A DNA stretch of 64,000 bases, taken from Vibrio sp. RE86 (GTDB lineage Bacteria > Pseudomonadota > Gammaproteobacteria > Enterobacterales > Vibrionaceae). Both the position numbers and the translations under genes were made by a program. The stretch lies in contig NZ_VTXI01000004.1 in NCBI RefSeq assembly GCF_013114545.1, positions 186,001-250,000 of the forward strand. Reading direction: 5' to 3'. The notes beneath the pieces were generated by a model. The model searched no databases. It was not told the origin of the DNA and saw only the letters and a program-made list of their open reading frames with translations. This document shows, piece after piece, positions 9,134 through 17,745 of the stretch. Within the stretch, counting starts at the first letter, position 1. Each line of letters begins with the position of its first letter.

Positions 9134-9583
9134 CCTTCACTCTCCGTGTAATCAATTCAAAATAGGGAATACCTTCAATATTCAATTTTCACAGCAAAAT
9201 CTCAAGAGAAAATTGCATCAAATCTGTAACTTTTATTACTTATTTTGATAATTACTTACCAACCTTCTGTTTTGACGCCTTTTTGCCCACTTGTTATTTC
9301 CCCAACCAAAACAACCCATCCCGAATACAATCACAAAAAACATGTGCCACATAAACTTTACATTTCAAAACATTTCGAACCATTAAAATTAACCATTTAC
9401 CATATATTTAACTATTTACACTTCAATCAACAGATATAACTCACAGCTTATGGACATTTTCTCGAAATATAATTCTAGCTACTGTAAAGTGCACCTCGTA
9501 CCTAATAGGAGTTAGCACTCCTCCCATTAGTGGTGCTAAACACTCCATATTCACTCGCTAATAACTCTAATAAGAGGCTCTGT
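9134..9583. other. AT-rich intergenic region between divergent asd and nhaC
   Basis: About 450 bp without a supported gene. It holds the two divergent promoters. Near nhaC, GGAGT-TAGC-ACTCC with outer CTAAT/ATTAG arms (9502-9530) makes a small hairpin. I looked for a lysine riboswitch, because LYS elements precede nhaC-type genes in some gammaproteobacteria, and did not find its conserved core. Confidence 0.55.
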
Positions 9584-11020
9584 ATGACGCAACTTACCCC
9601 CCGTCTGCCAAGCTTGATGCAGGTTGTTGTTTCTCTTGGTTTATTTTTGCTCCTCGCATTTTCGTTCACTGCGCAGCTCGATCTACCCATTCAACTAGCT
9701 TTGTATATCGGCTGGTTCATCATCATGTTCCTTGGTATCCGTTTAGGCCATCAATATAAAGATTTAGAAAAAGCGGCTCTAAATGGTATTTCCAATGGAT
9801 TAGGTGCCGTCCTTATTCTTCTGGCTGTGGGTGCTTTAGTTGGCACTTGGATTTCTGGCGGTATCGTACCAACCATCATTTACTATGGTCTGAAAGCAAT
9901 TCACCCTTCTATTTTCCTTTTAGCGACGATGATCATCTGTTCTCTTACTGCCCTAGCGACAGGAACATCATGGGGTGCAGCAGGTACAGCAGGTATCGCG
10001 ATGATGGGTATTGGTCAGGGCCTTGGTGTACCAGCGCCAATTACAGCGGGTGCTGTACTTTCAGGCTGTTACTTCGGTGATAAAATGTCGCCTCTGTCTG
10101 ACTCTGTGATTCTTGCCTCTTCAATGTCGAACGTTGAAGTAATGGAGCACATCAAAGGCATGCTGCCGATTGCGCTGATTAGCTACATTATTACGGGCAT
10201 CATGTTTACTGCATTTGGTTTCCACTATGCAGGTAACGTTGATATGTCTCAGGTACAATCTGTGATTCTGGCGATGGACGAGCAGTTCTACATTACGCCT
10301 TACTCATTTGTTCCTGTCATCATCGTGCTTGGCCTACTGGCGATGCGCATGCCCTCTTTCCCTGTGATTAGCTTTGGCTCCTTGCTTGGTATTATCTGGG
10401 CTGTGATGATTCAAGACGTGAACTTCCTACAAGCGTTCAACACCGCTTGGGCTCCGTATGAAATTGAATCTGGCGTGGCATTTATCGATTCAATCTTGAA
10501 CCGTGGTGGTATGTCATCAATGCTTGGTTCAGTTGCGGTGATCGTATTTGGTCTAGGCTTTGGTGGTCTACTAGATAAAGTCGGTGTACTAGAGACCGTT
10601 GCGAAGCTATTCGAGCGTCGAGTTCAAAGCTCAGGCTCGTTGGCAACAAGCACTATCGCGACGGCCTTTATGGGTAATATTTTCGGCTCTGCAATGTATG
10701 TATCTTTGATTCTTACACCGAAAATCTGTGCGAAAAACTACGACCGCCTAGGCTACAAGCGTAAAAACCTATCTCGTAATGCTGAGTTCGGCGGCACATT
10801 GACATCAGGTATGGTGCCGTGGAGTGATAATGGTATCTATATGGCAAGCATCTTGGGTGTTGCAACCCTTTCTTATGCACCTTTCATGTGGTTGAGCTTT
10901 GTCTGTATTATCGTGACTATCGTAACGTCATACATGGGTTGGTTCGTTGATAAGTGTGAACCGACCGCACCAGCGTCTGATACCGAAACAGAAACTGAGC
11001 TAGAAAAACAGACTGCATAA
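9584..11020 (+). CDS. nhaC: NhaC family Na+/H+ antiporter
   Basis: A 478-residue inner-membrane carrier with about eleven to twelve hydrophobic helices. Family segments seen include GTSWGAAGTAGIAMMGIG, SGCYFGDKMSPLSDS and the C-terminal NAEFGGTLTSGMVPWSDNG. NhaC proteins exchange sodium for protons. Some gammaproteobacterial members have been proposed as lysine carriers, so the adjacency to asd is notable, but substrate cannot be read here. I chose the ATG at 9584 because AAGAGG lies six bases upstream. A longer GTG-initiated frame from 9530 has no ribosome site and would place polar residues ahead of the first helix. Confidence 0.9.
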   Translation: MTQLTPRLPSLMQVVVSLGLFLLLAFSFTAQLDLPIQLALYIGWFIIMFLGIRLGHQYKDLEKAALNGISNGLGAVLILLAVGALVGTWISGGIVPTIIYYGLKAIHPSIFLLATMIICSLTALATGTSWGAAGTAGIAMMGIGQGLGVPAPITAGAVLSGCYFGDKMSPLSDSVILASSMSNVEVMEHIKGMLPIALISYIITGIMFTAFGFHYAGNVDMSQVQSVILAMDEQFYITPYSFVPVIIVLGLLAMRMPSFPVISFGSLLGIIWAVMIQDVNFLQAFNTAWAPYEIESGVAFIDSILNRGGMSSMLGSVAVIVFGLGFGGLLDKVGVLETVAKLFERRVQSSGSLATSTIATAFMGNIFGSAMYVSLILTPKICAKNYDRLGYKRKNLSRNAEFGGTLTSGMVPWSDNGIYMASILGVATLSYAPFMWLSFVCIIVTIVTSYMGWFVDKCEPTAPASDTETETELEKQTA

Positions 11021-11036
11021 CCTAGCATCTGAATAC

Positions 11037-11066
11037 AAAAAAACGCCTCAGTAGAGGCGTTTTTTA
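11037..11066. terminator. bidirectional terminator between nhaC and the lipoprotein gene
   Basis: AAAACGCCTC-AGTA-GAGGCGTTTT is a perfect 10-bp stem flanked by an A run on the left and a T run on the right, so it can end both convergent transcripts. Confidence 0.88.
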
Positions 11067-11070
11067 TTGT

Positions 11071-12222
11071 CTAATTATCCACTTTTCTTACTGCGGAACG
11101 CTTACCCAACATATACCCCAAACCTAGTGGAGCAAAGAAGATCGCGATAATAAACAGCACAAAGTAGATGATCGTGCTCTTAATCAGTTCAACCAGTTTA
11201 TCAATAGCAAGGGCCACCACGTCTTGAGATACTTTATCGATATCTTGAGTGAACTTCTCTCTCTCATGACTAATGATTAAAGCAATCTCAGCTCGCTCTC
11301 TTGCCACCATCGCTTCGAGCGCTTGTCGCTCCATGCTCAATTGTTCAATACGCTCGGAGGTTCGAACATCTATCTCTTGCACTAACGGCTCTAGCTGCAC
11401 CGCCATTTGGCGCGCTAAGTCTTCCATATACTCTGGATTGTTCTCCACAAAGTCTTGGAATGACTCCGATGTCGCTTGTAAGCTCTGAAGCGTTTGGGTT
11501 AACTGCTCACCACTGATCGAACTATTTAACGCGATTAACTGCGCTTTCCAAGTCATCAATTTTGGCGTCTGTTCTGACACCAAACTTAAACGGTCAGAAA
11601 CATCACCTAACGCTTCAGGCATAGTTCCTAGCGTTGACACGGCTTGATCTTCACCGATTTGATTGGCTTCAAGCCATGAACGATAAGCTGGCGTGCGAAT
11701 AAAACTTAAGTCATCAAATGGGTGTTGTTGCGCAAACTTTGACACGAACACTTTCGTTGATGCGTAACTGTTGTTTTTTAACAGTGACTTAGCCAATCCA
11801 TCAATATCATTCGCGAGAGTCGCAGCGACGAACTTTGCCTCATCACTGGTAAACAACCCTTGCCCCGCGCCCTGATTAAAAAACTGATTCATCTGTTCAG
11901 TGAAGACCCAAGTATCGATCAGGGCAGCCGTTGGTGACACTTGATAAGCCGATTGCTGTACACCTTCTTGTGCATTGATTTTCCACAGCAGCAAGTAGGA
12001 CTGGTGCACCTTATCTTGCTTATCATAACTTGCAGATAGGGTGTCCGCGGCTTGCTCAACCTGTGAAAAGAACTGCTGGGTGTACTCGCGTGTCAGCAAG
12101 CGCATGTTGAGCTCTTGCTGCGTTAATGGCGTGGTTTGACTATCAAGTTTCACTTCAAGCAGCGAACAACCACTTAAAGAGAATATGAGTGTAAGCAGAA
12201 TAAAAGCAGGAAAGCGACGCAC
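11071..12222 (-). CDS. conserved lipoprotein with C-terminal membrane helix, function unknown
   Basis: A 383-residue protein that I do not recognise by family name. It starts with a lipoprotein signal (LSGC, Cys19 as the lipidated residue). A long helical, Gln-rich body follows, with a probable coiled coil near residues 275-330 (QLSMERQALEAMVARERAEI). A strong C-terminal hydrophobic helix comes at about residues 350-372 (FVLFIIAIFFAPLGLGYML), then a basic tail. An acylated N terminus together with a C-terminal transmembrane segment is unusual and suggests a periplasmic span tethered at both ends. It may be a sensory or envelope-stress component. Convergent with nhaC and upstream neighbour to the Hpt gene. 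Confidence 0.7.
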   Translation of the reverse strand: MRRFPAFILLTLIFSLSGCSLLEVKLDSQTTPLTQQELNMRLLTREYTQQFFSQVEQAADTLSASYDKQDKVHQSYLLLWKINAQEGVQQSAYQVSPTAALIDTWVFTEQMNQFFNQGAGQGLFTSDEAKFVAATLANDIDGLAKSLLKNNSYASTKVFVSKFAQQHPFDDLSFIRTPAYRSWLEANQIGEDQAVSTLGTMPEALGDVSDRLSLVSEQTPKLMTWKAQLIALNSSISGEQLTQTLQSLQATSESFQDFVENNPEYMEDLARQMAVQLEPLVQEIDVRTSERIEQLSMERQALEAMVARERAEIALIISHEREKFTQDIDKVSQDVVALAIDKLVELIKSTIIYFVLFIIAIFFAPLGLGYMLGKRSAVRKVDN

Positions 12223-12282
12223 CAGTTTGACCTCTTAGAATAAGAAAGAGCGAGAGTATAGAACTCAAAAGTCAGCGCATCG

Positions 12283-13524
12283 TCAATTCTCGATGGCAGT
12301 ATTCTCTTTTAAGAATAATCTGGCTTCATCAATCGCACGTTCAAGGCGTAAATTAAGCTCATCAAGCAATGCCGGCACTAAGGTAATATCATCTTTGATT
12401 GCCTGCTCAACTTTGCTTGCCGCTTCTCTAAGTTTGTCTGCACCCAAGTTTCCACCAACACCTTTGAGGCTATGTGCTTTACGCTGCGCCTCTTCAGGCG
12501 CATCTGTGAGCAATCTTGTGATGCTTTCAGTATCCTGGCTATGATCTTCAATGAAGACTTCAAGCAGCATACACACCGACTCTTTATCCTGATTAAGGGA
12601 GTCGAGCATCTTAGCAAAATTGATTTCTGGCTCTCGGGTGTCAGTTGGTTTCTCTTGTGCTAGTTCGGTTGTATCTTGTGTCGGCAAAGGCGAGACATTC
12701 GACTGAGGTGGCTGCGGCTTTATATCCTGCTCGACCAACGGATCCTGCTTGGTTCGCACTTCTGGGCTAGACGTTTTCAACAACCAAAGGTAACCCAGTA
12801 CCACCAAGAGACTTATCAATGCTCCTACCCAAATATGTTTAAGTAACAGACCATTGAACTCGCTACGTTGTAAACTGATTTGTGCGTGAACATTATGGCT
12901 AATTAATTTGTCCACGATGTATGTCCCTTGCGCGTAGCCCCCTAACACGGAGGAAACTGTGGCAAGCACTTGCTGCAAATCTTGACGTTCTCGAACAGGT
13001 AGTTGGTTCGATATGGCATAGATTCTGTCCAAATCTCGATAGATTTCTGGGCTTGACTCGTTATTACTAAAAATAGCGTCAAGCACGTTGGCCCCAAGTC
13101 GGAGATAGAGCTGATGAACGTCTGTATTCTCCTCGTTGCGTTCACGCATAACACGAATTTGCTCAGCTAGGGCCACCAAATCAAGCGTGTTGTCTAAATA
13201 GAGTTGGGTTTGCTCAATAAAGCGATCAGTCGTGAACAAAAGTTGGTTTATATCAGGAAGGAACCAGCTGCGCTGATAGTGCGCATCAAGCTGTAATCGA
13301 AGTGCATAGATAAGTTGCAAGTTCAGCGCTTGGGAGTCCGCCATTTGAACACGATAAGGCACATCGAAACTAAAAGATTCACGTAATTCTTGGATGCTAC
13401 TCCCGAGCTCGTAAATCTGTTCTTTGGTCGCACTTGTCGAACGGTAGCTGCTTGCGATAACCGCAATGCAAACGCTCCATAGGACTAAAAGCAACCACCC
13501 AAGTTTGAGCGTTTTGCGGTCCAT
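12283..13524 (-). CDS. membrane-anchored orphan Hpt phosphotransfer protein
   Basis: A 413-residue protein. An N-terminal membrane helix (LGWLLLVLWSVCIAVIASSY) precedes a roughly 210-residue helical periplasmic domain. A second membrane helix (IWVGALISLLVVLGYLWLL) leads to a Pro/Gln-rich cytoplasmic linker and a C-terminal Hpt domain with the phospho-acceptor in KAHSLKGVGGNLGA. No kinase, ATPase or receiver domain is present, so it looks like a hybrid-sensor remnant that kept the sensor and the phosphotransfer module. Partner kinase and receiver must be encoded elsewhere. The ATG at 13524 is preceded by AGGACG. An upstream in-frame ATG has no ribosome site and adds 16 unlikely residues. Confidence 0.82.
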   Translation of the reverse strand: MDRKTLKLGWLLLVLWSVCIAVIASSYRSTSATKEQIYELGSSIQELRESFSFDVPYRVQMADSQALNLQLIYALRLQLDAHYQRSWFLPDINQLLFTTDRFIEQTQLYLDNTLDLVALAEQIRVMRERNEENTDVHQLYLRLGANVLDAIFSNNESSPEIYRDLDRIYAISNQLPVRERQDLQQVLATVSSVLGGYAQGTYIVDKLISHNVHAQISLQRSEFNGLLLKHIWVGALISLLVVLGYLWLLKTSSPEVRTKQDPLVEQDIKPQPPQSNVSPLPTQDTTELAQEKPTDTREPEINFAKMLDSLNQDKESVCMLLEVFIEDHSQDTESITRLLTDAPEEAQRKAHSLKGVGGNLGADKLREAASKVEQAIKDDITLVPALLDELNLRLERAIDEARLFLKENTAIEN

Positions 13525-13588
13525 CGTCCTGCCTGTATTGATAAATTCCCTTGAATACAAGCATATACACAATGGCTAAGATATACAG

Positions 13589-13617
13589 GACTAACTGCAA
13601 AAATGTTGCAGTTAGTC
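13589..13617 (-). terminator. hairpin after yejK
   Basis: GACTAACTGCAA and TTGCAGTTAGTC form a perfect 12-bp stem around a 5-base loop, 18 bp past the yejK stop. There is no clear T run, so it may be a weak terminator or an mRNA-end stabiliser. Confidence 0.55.
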
Positions 13618-13634
13618 TGATTTCATAGAGGGGA

Positions 13635-14636
13635 TTATTTGTTGCGAGTCAACTGATCACGCAAGTTTGGTGGGGTACCTTTAATCGTCAGCGTGTCTGT
13701 CTCTGGATCGTAGAATACACGTTCACCCAGCAGCAAACTGTCAAAGCTCACGTTCAGACCGCCACCAGCGCCCACATATTTCGTCAGTTTACGTACAGCG
13801 GTACGATCGCCCGGGAAGCTTTCTTCAAGTTGGTAACCTTGCTCTTGCGTGTAAGCCTCAAAGCTGGTGCCATCTTGTGAAGGAGGTAGCTCACCAGAAA
13901 GCTCGCGCACTTGCACTTCATCACCCGACTTAATCTGCTCGGTACAGTAATCCGCAACCTGCTTCTTGAAACTGATCGCTTCGTCTTTCTCTAACTTCGA
14001 GTCCGTACAGAAATCTTCTACCGCTTGCATCAACACTTGGTTCTGCTGCTTGGTATCTAAACCCACTTCTGCCTGTAGGAAGTCTAAAAAGAAATCTGCT
14101 ACTTTACGGCCTACGCGACCTTTGATGTATGCAAGGTAGCGGTTCGATTCTTTATCCGTTTCGTAGCTCGTTAAATCAATACGTGCTGCGATATCCATCT
14201 TGCTCAGATCGAGATAATCTGTCGCACTAATGTCTAGACCTTCAGTTACTTTCAAACTTTGGTTTGATGGGATGATTGCAACGAACAGGTAATCTGTAGC
14301 TAAAGATTGGTATTCAGCAATCACCAAGATGCCTTCATCAGCAAATGGGTACTTTGACAATTCATCTTTTAGGCGATTTGCACTCGATTGTGAGAAATCG
14401 TAAAAATTTTGATTTCCTTTACGTAAATCTTGCAACCAGTTCTGGAATTCACTGTCAGACTTGAAAGAGCCAAAGCCTTTACCCGCTTTAGAATTGAAAA
14501 CGCGGTGGAGTTCAGCCACTAAGTCTTCAGTAGAAGAGTCATTAGTCAGAGACTCTGGGCGAAACTTAACAATAAGTTCTTCTGAATCGTTTTTTTGCAG
14601 TTGGTGTAAGATAACATTAGAAAGGTGAAGGCTCAT
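13635..14636 (-). CDS. yejK: nucleoid-associated protein YejK (NdpA family)
   Basis: A 333-residue cytosolic nucleoid-associated protein of the 37-kDa family. It begins MSLHLSNVILHQL and ends with the family's basic tail (LRDQLTRNK). E. coli YejK interacts with topoisomerase IV and gyrase. The ATG at 14636 matches the family start. Upstream in-frame codons would run into the divergent yejL gene. No strong ribosome site is visible. The yejK/yejL/yejM arrangement is conserved with enterics. Confidence 0.94.
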   Translation of the reverse strand: MSLHLSNVILHQLQKNDSEELIVKFRPESLTNDSSTEDLVAELHRVFNSKAGKGFGSFKSDSEFQNWLQDLRKGNQNFYDFSQSSANRLKDELSKYPFADEGILVIAEYQSLATDYLFVAIIPSNQSLKVTEGLDISATDYLDLSKMDIAARIDLTSYETDKESNRYLAYIKGRVGRKVADFFLDFLQAEVGLDTKQQNQVLMQAVEDFCTDSKLEKDEAISFKKQVADYCTEQIKSGDEVQVRELSGELPPSQDGTSFEAYTQEQGYQLEESFPGDRTAVRKLTKYVGAGGGLNVSFDSLLLGERVFYDPETDTLTIKGTPPNLRDQLTRNK

Positions 14637-14720
14637 GATGAAATTTATCGCTGCGTAGGTTTCAGTTGCGTGGCATTGTAGGTTATCATAAGCCGCTTTA
14701 CTATCATCATTAGAGTCTTT

Positions 14721-14945
14721 ATGCCGATTACATCTAAATACAGCGACGAGCAAGTTGAACAAATCTTAACTGAAATTGCCGCAGTACTTGAAAAACATTC
14801 AGCAGGTGCTGAACTTGCATTAATGATTGCTGGCAATATCGCTACCAATGTCTTAAATCAGGATGTTGCTGCTTCACAACGCAAAGCAATTGCGGAAAAA
14901 TTTGCAGAAGCGCTTGTATCTTCAGTTGAAGACAAAAAACACTAA
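14721..14945 (+). CDS. yejL: DUF1414 family protein YejL
   Basis: A 74-residue helical protein ([16 protein letters not shown]..., [14 protein letters not shown]) matching the UPF0352/YejL family in length and sequence. Function is unknown. It lies between divergent yejK and codirectional yejM, 29 bp upstream of the latter, so it probably shares yejM's transcript. Confidence 0.93.
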   Translation: MPITSKYSDEQVEQILTEIAAVLEKHSAGAELALMIAGNIATNVLNQDVAASQRKAIAEKFAEALVSSVEDKKH

Positions 14946-14974
14946 AAAATAATAACGGATAATAGAACACTTAC

Positions 14975-16780
14975 ATGGTCGATAACGCAAATACATACGG
15001 CGAACGCGTGTCGCGTTTAGTGGGTTGGGGGCATTGGTTTGCCTTTTTCAACATCATTGCGGCGATGCTCATCGGGACCCGTTATATCACTCAATCACCT
15101 TGGCCAGAATCCCTTTTAGGGCAATTCTACCTTGCCGTGTCTTGGGTTGGTCACTTTGGCTTTCTCGTATTTGCACTCTATCTCTTGGTTCTATTCCCGC
15201 TCACGTTTCTCATTCCGTCACGCAAGCTGTTTCGCTTGGTGGCGGTTTGTTTTGCGACCATCGGCCTCACCTTGCTGTTGGTTGATACCCAAGCCTACCA
15301 AACTATTAATCTGCACTTAACGCCTGTCGTTTGGGAAGTCTTGTTTAATGATGATACGTCTACCGTAAGTGCTGACTTACAACATTTGTTTGTTGTCTTG
15401 CCATTAATTTTTCTGCTGCAACTTGCTCTTTCAGAGTGGGTTTGGCGCAAACAACGTAAACTCTCTCACAAGCATATTGGACGACCAATTGCTGCCATTT
15501 TCTTCGTGAGTTTTATTACTAGCCACATTGTCTACGTTTGGGCAGATGCTTACTTCTACAACCCAATTACGTCGCAACGTGCAAACTTCCCTCTCTCATA
15601 CCCTATGACAGCGAAATCCTTTATGGAGCGTCATGGTTTACTTGATCGCGAAGAGTACTTAAAGCGATTGCAAGAGAGTAAGGATAGTGTCGATCTGGTT
15701 CGCTACCCGATTGAAGATATCGAATTTAATCGTCGTGCTAACCCACTTAATATTCTTGTCGTTAGTGTGAACAACTTACGTGCCGATATGTTGAGCGCAG
15801 AATCCATGCCTGCAACCTATCAATTTGCACAACAAAACCAAAACTTTAAAAACCACTTTAGCTCTAGTAATGACTCTTTTGGTGTGTTTGGTCTATTTTA
15901 TGGTTTACCGAGCAGTTACTCGTCAAGCATCAAGGCACAGGGTTCTAAACCTATCCTTATCGATACCTTGCTAGAAAAAGAGTATGCCTTCGGACTCTTT
16001 AGTGGCGATAACTTCGATGAGCCGCTCTACGGTGAAACCGTTTTCCGTGGTATGAGTTTTACGGGTATTGCATTCAATGACACCAAGTCACCTGATTCGC
16101 AAGCTATCGATGCATGGTCAAACTGGGTGACTCAGCAAGGTAAAAAACCTTGGTTCAGCTACATTGAGCTGACAACCGTAGATAACTTCAGTGCTTACAA
16201 CAGCAGCGATAAAGGCATGTCTGCCGGTGAAAAAATCAAAGCGGGTTACATTAAATCCGTTGAAACAGCGGACGCAGAACTCGCTGATCTTTTAGAAAAA
16301 ATTCAAGAGCACGAACTTTCTGAATCAACCGTTGTTGTGATTACATCGAATCACGCAACTGAGTTTAATGAAAGTAAAACCAACAGCTGGGGCTCAAACA
16401 CCAATTACAGTAGTTATCAGCTTCAAGTGCCTATGGTGATTCATTGGCCTGGTACGCTTGCTGGTGAATACAACCATCGCACTAGTCACCTAGATATGTC
16501 GGTAACCCTGCTGCAAGACTTACTGGGTGTGTCATCAAACCCAACGGACTTTAGCAGTGGACGTAACCTGTTTGATGAGCGAAAGCGCCGTTGGATTCTG
16601 GCAGGTGACTCTCGCGAACTTGCGTTAATCACGACTAAGAACACTACGGTTATCGATAAGTTTGGTAACTACAAACTGTATGACGCGAACTACCAGCGTC
16701 TGAAAGATGATAACCCTACTCTACCAGTATTAATGCAAGGCTTAACAGAGCTTCAGCGTTTTTACGTTAAAGGGAATTAA
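14975..16780 (+). CDS. yejM: inner-membrane sulfatase-fold protein YejM (PbgA/LapC)
   Basis: A 601-residue protein with five N-terminal membrane helices (to about residue 190) and a periplasmic domain of the alkaline phosphatase/sulfatase fold (ILVVSVNNLRADML, then NHATEFNE near residue 460). In E. coli this protein (PbgA, LapC, YejM) senses lipopolysaccharide and restrains LapB-FtsH degradation of LpxC. It acts as a regulator rather than an enzyme. Length and neighbours match. Whether the Vibrio protein plays the same LpxC role is inference. Confidence 0.93.
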   Translation: MVDNANTYGERVSRLVGWGHWFAFFNIIAAMLIGTRYITQSPWPESLLGQFYLAVSWVGHFGFLVFALYLLVLFPLTFLIPSRKLFRLVAVCFATIGLTLLLVDTQAYQTINLHLTPVVWEVLFNDDTSTVSADLQHLFVVLPLIFLLQLALSEWVWRKQRKLSHKHIGRPIAAIFFVSFITSHIVYVWADAYFYNPITSQRANFPLSYPMTAKSFMERHGLLDREEYLKRLQESKDSVDLVRYPIEDIEFNRRANPLNILVVSVNNLRADMLSAESMPATYQFAQQNQNFKNHFSSSNDSFGVFGLFYGLPSSYSSSIKAQGSKPILIDTLLEKEYAFGLFSGDNFDEPLYGETVFRGMSFTGIAFNDTKSPDSQAIDAWSNWVTQQGKKPWFSYIELTTVDNFSAYNSSDKGMSAGEKIKAGYIKSVETADAELADLLEKIQEHELSESTVVVITSNHATEFNESKTNSWGSNTNYSSYQLQVPMVIHWPGTLAGEYNHRTSHLDMSVTLLQDLLGVSSNPTDFSSGRNLFDERKRRWILAGDSRELALITTKNTTVIDKFGNYKLYDANYQRLKDDNPTLPVLMQGLTELQRFYVKGN

Positions 16781-16833
16781 GTTCAGTTGAATGGAGTCTT
16801 GGCTCCTATACTTCAGAATAAAATGATGTACAG

Positions 16834-16858
16834 AAAGAGAGCTTCGGCTCTCTTTTTT
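16834..16858 (+). terminator. rho-independent terminator of yejLM
   Basis: AGAGAGC-TTCG-GCTCTCT stem with a UUCG tetraloop and a run of six T residues, about 55 bp past the yejM stop. Confidence 0.9.
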
Positions 16859-16994
16859 GTTTCCATCCTCCCCAAAGAGTACAACAAATACGCGCTTAAA
16901 CACTTTTTTAAGCCTAAGCGCTCATAATTAAAGCAAACAGTAAAATTAGGGGTTTACAAGATTTCACTACCCCTATATCATTCGCCTCAACAAC

Positions 16995-17085
16995 GGAGAG
17001 ATGGCTGAGTGGTTGAAAGCACCGGTCTTGAAAACCGGCATACGTTAATAGCGTATCTAGGGTTCAAATCCCTATCTCTCCGCCA
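16995..17085 (+). tRNA. tRNA-Ser (anticodon UGA)
   Basis: A 91-nt class II tRNA with encoded CCA. The acceptor arms are GGAGAGA and TCTCTCC. The anticodon stem CCGGT/ACCGG encloses loop CTTGAAA with anticodon TGA at 17029-17031. A long variable arm (TACG...CGTA) and the T arm GGGTTCAAATCCC follow. The long variable arm confirms serine identity. Confidence 0.97.
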
Positions 17086-17090
17086 CATTC

Positions 17091-17121
17091 AAAACCCTAG
17101 TCGAAAGACTGGGGTTTTCTC
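17091..17121 (+). terminator. terminator after tRNA-Ser
   Basis: AAAACCCTAGTC-GAAA-GACTGGGGTTTT forms a stem with one mismatch and a GAAA tetraloop directly after the tRNA, followed by a T-rich tract. Confidence 0.8.
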
Positions 17122-17199
17122 GTTTTTGGGTAAGACATTTTTGTAGGGATTTGCACAAATCCATCCTTGAATGCAAGCCCAGCACTCCGCCACATTTAG

Positions 17200-17231
17200 A
17201 AAAAGGCCGCTAAGCAATTAGCGGCCTTTTT
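17200..17231 (-). terminator. terminator of the NUDIX/deacetylase operon
   Basis: GGCCGCTAA-GCAA-TTAGCGGCC is a perfect 9-bp stem, flanked by A5 and T5 so that it works in both directions. It follows the NUDIX stop codon on the minus strand. Confidence 0.88.
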
Positions 17232-17253
17232 CATTTCAAGAATCAGTATTCCA

Positions 17254-17736
17254 TCACAGCCTATTTAGGTCTTCGTTATCCCCCTGCACATAGCTTCCCA
17301 AGTGCGTGGAGAATGTCTTCGTTTCAATAAGTTCTATTAGCTTATCTTTCAGCTCCACAGGATAGATGCGCTTACTGGCTAAATCCGCAATAGGAATCCA
17401 CTCAACGCTCTTTATGTAACTTTCGTCATTGAGCCCTTTTAAATTATCGAGATGTGGCGTTCCGGTGAAGCTATCGATCAAATAGAAAAACTCGGCGTTA
17501 TATCGGTTTACATGAGCCTCTAAAAACTCTCTCACACAAAGAAGTTCTCCAACTTCCACATCAATCCCAGCTTCTTCTTTTAGCTCTCTTACCACTGCAG
17601 CTTTAGTGCTTTGATCTTCGGCCTCCATACCACCACCAGGTGGGATCCAGTACTCTCCCGTAAAGTTATTCACACGCAGCAACAATACCGCGCCGCCATC
17701 AATGAGTATTCCCGCAGAGCGGATTCGATGTTCCAT
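17254..17736 (-). CDS. NUDIX hydrolase
   Basis: A 160-residue pyrophosphohydrolase-fold protein. The NUDIX helix is present at about residues 33-57 with the metal-binding core RELKEEAGI. The first glutamate of the consensus GX5EX7REUXEEXGU reads as Gln (GGMEAEDQ), a conservative departure that leaves the catalytic REUXEE intact. The substrate cannot be assigned. It follows the deacetylase-family gene by 9 bp and is probably cotranscribed with it. Confidence 0.88.
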   Translation of the reverse strand: MEHRIRSAGILIDGGAVLLLRVNNFTGEYWIPPGGGMEAEDQSTKAAVVRELKEEAGIDVEVGELLCVREFLEAHVNRYNAEFFYLIDSFTGTPHLDNLKGLNDESYIKSVEWIPIADLASKRIYPVELKDKLIELIETKTFSTHLGSYVQGDNEDLNRL

Positions 17737-17745
17737 TAACTTTCC

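Noticed and set aside
9245..9439. 64-codon frame upstream of nhaC
   Set aside because: AT-rich intergenic sequence with no ribosome site and unusual composition; nothing supports coding.
9134..9583. Lysine riboswitch ahead of nhaC
   Set aside because: Context (asd next to an NhaC-type gene) made it plausible, but the conserved lysine-element core segments are not present on either strand. Only a short hairpin is seen.
14637..14848. N-terminal extension of YejK overlapping yejL
   Set aside because: The extension has no homology to the YejK family and runs antisense to the yejL coding region. The ATG at 14636 gives the family start.
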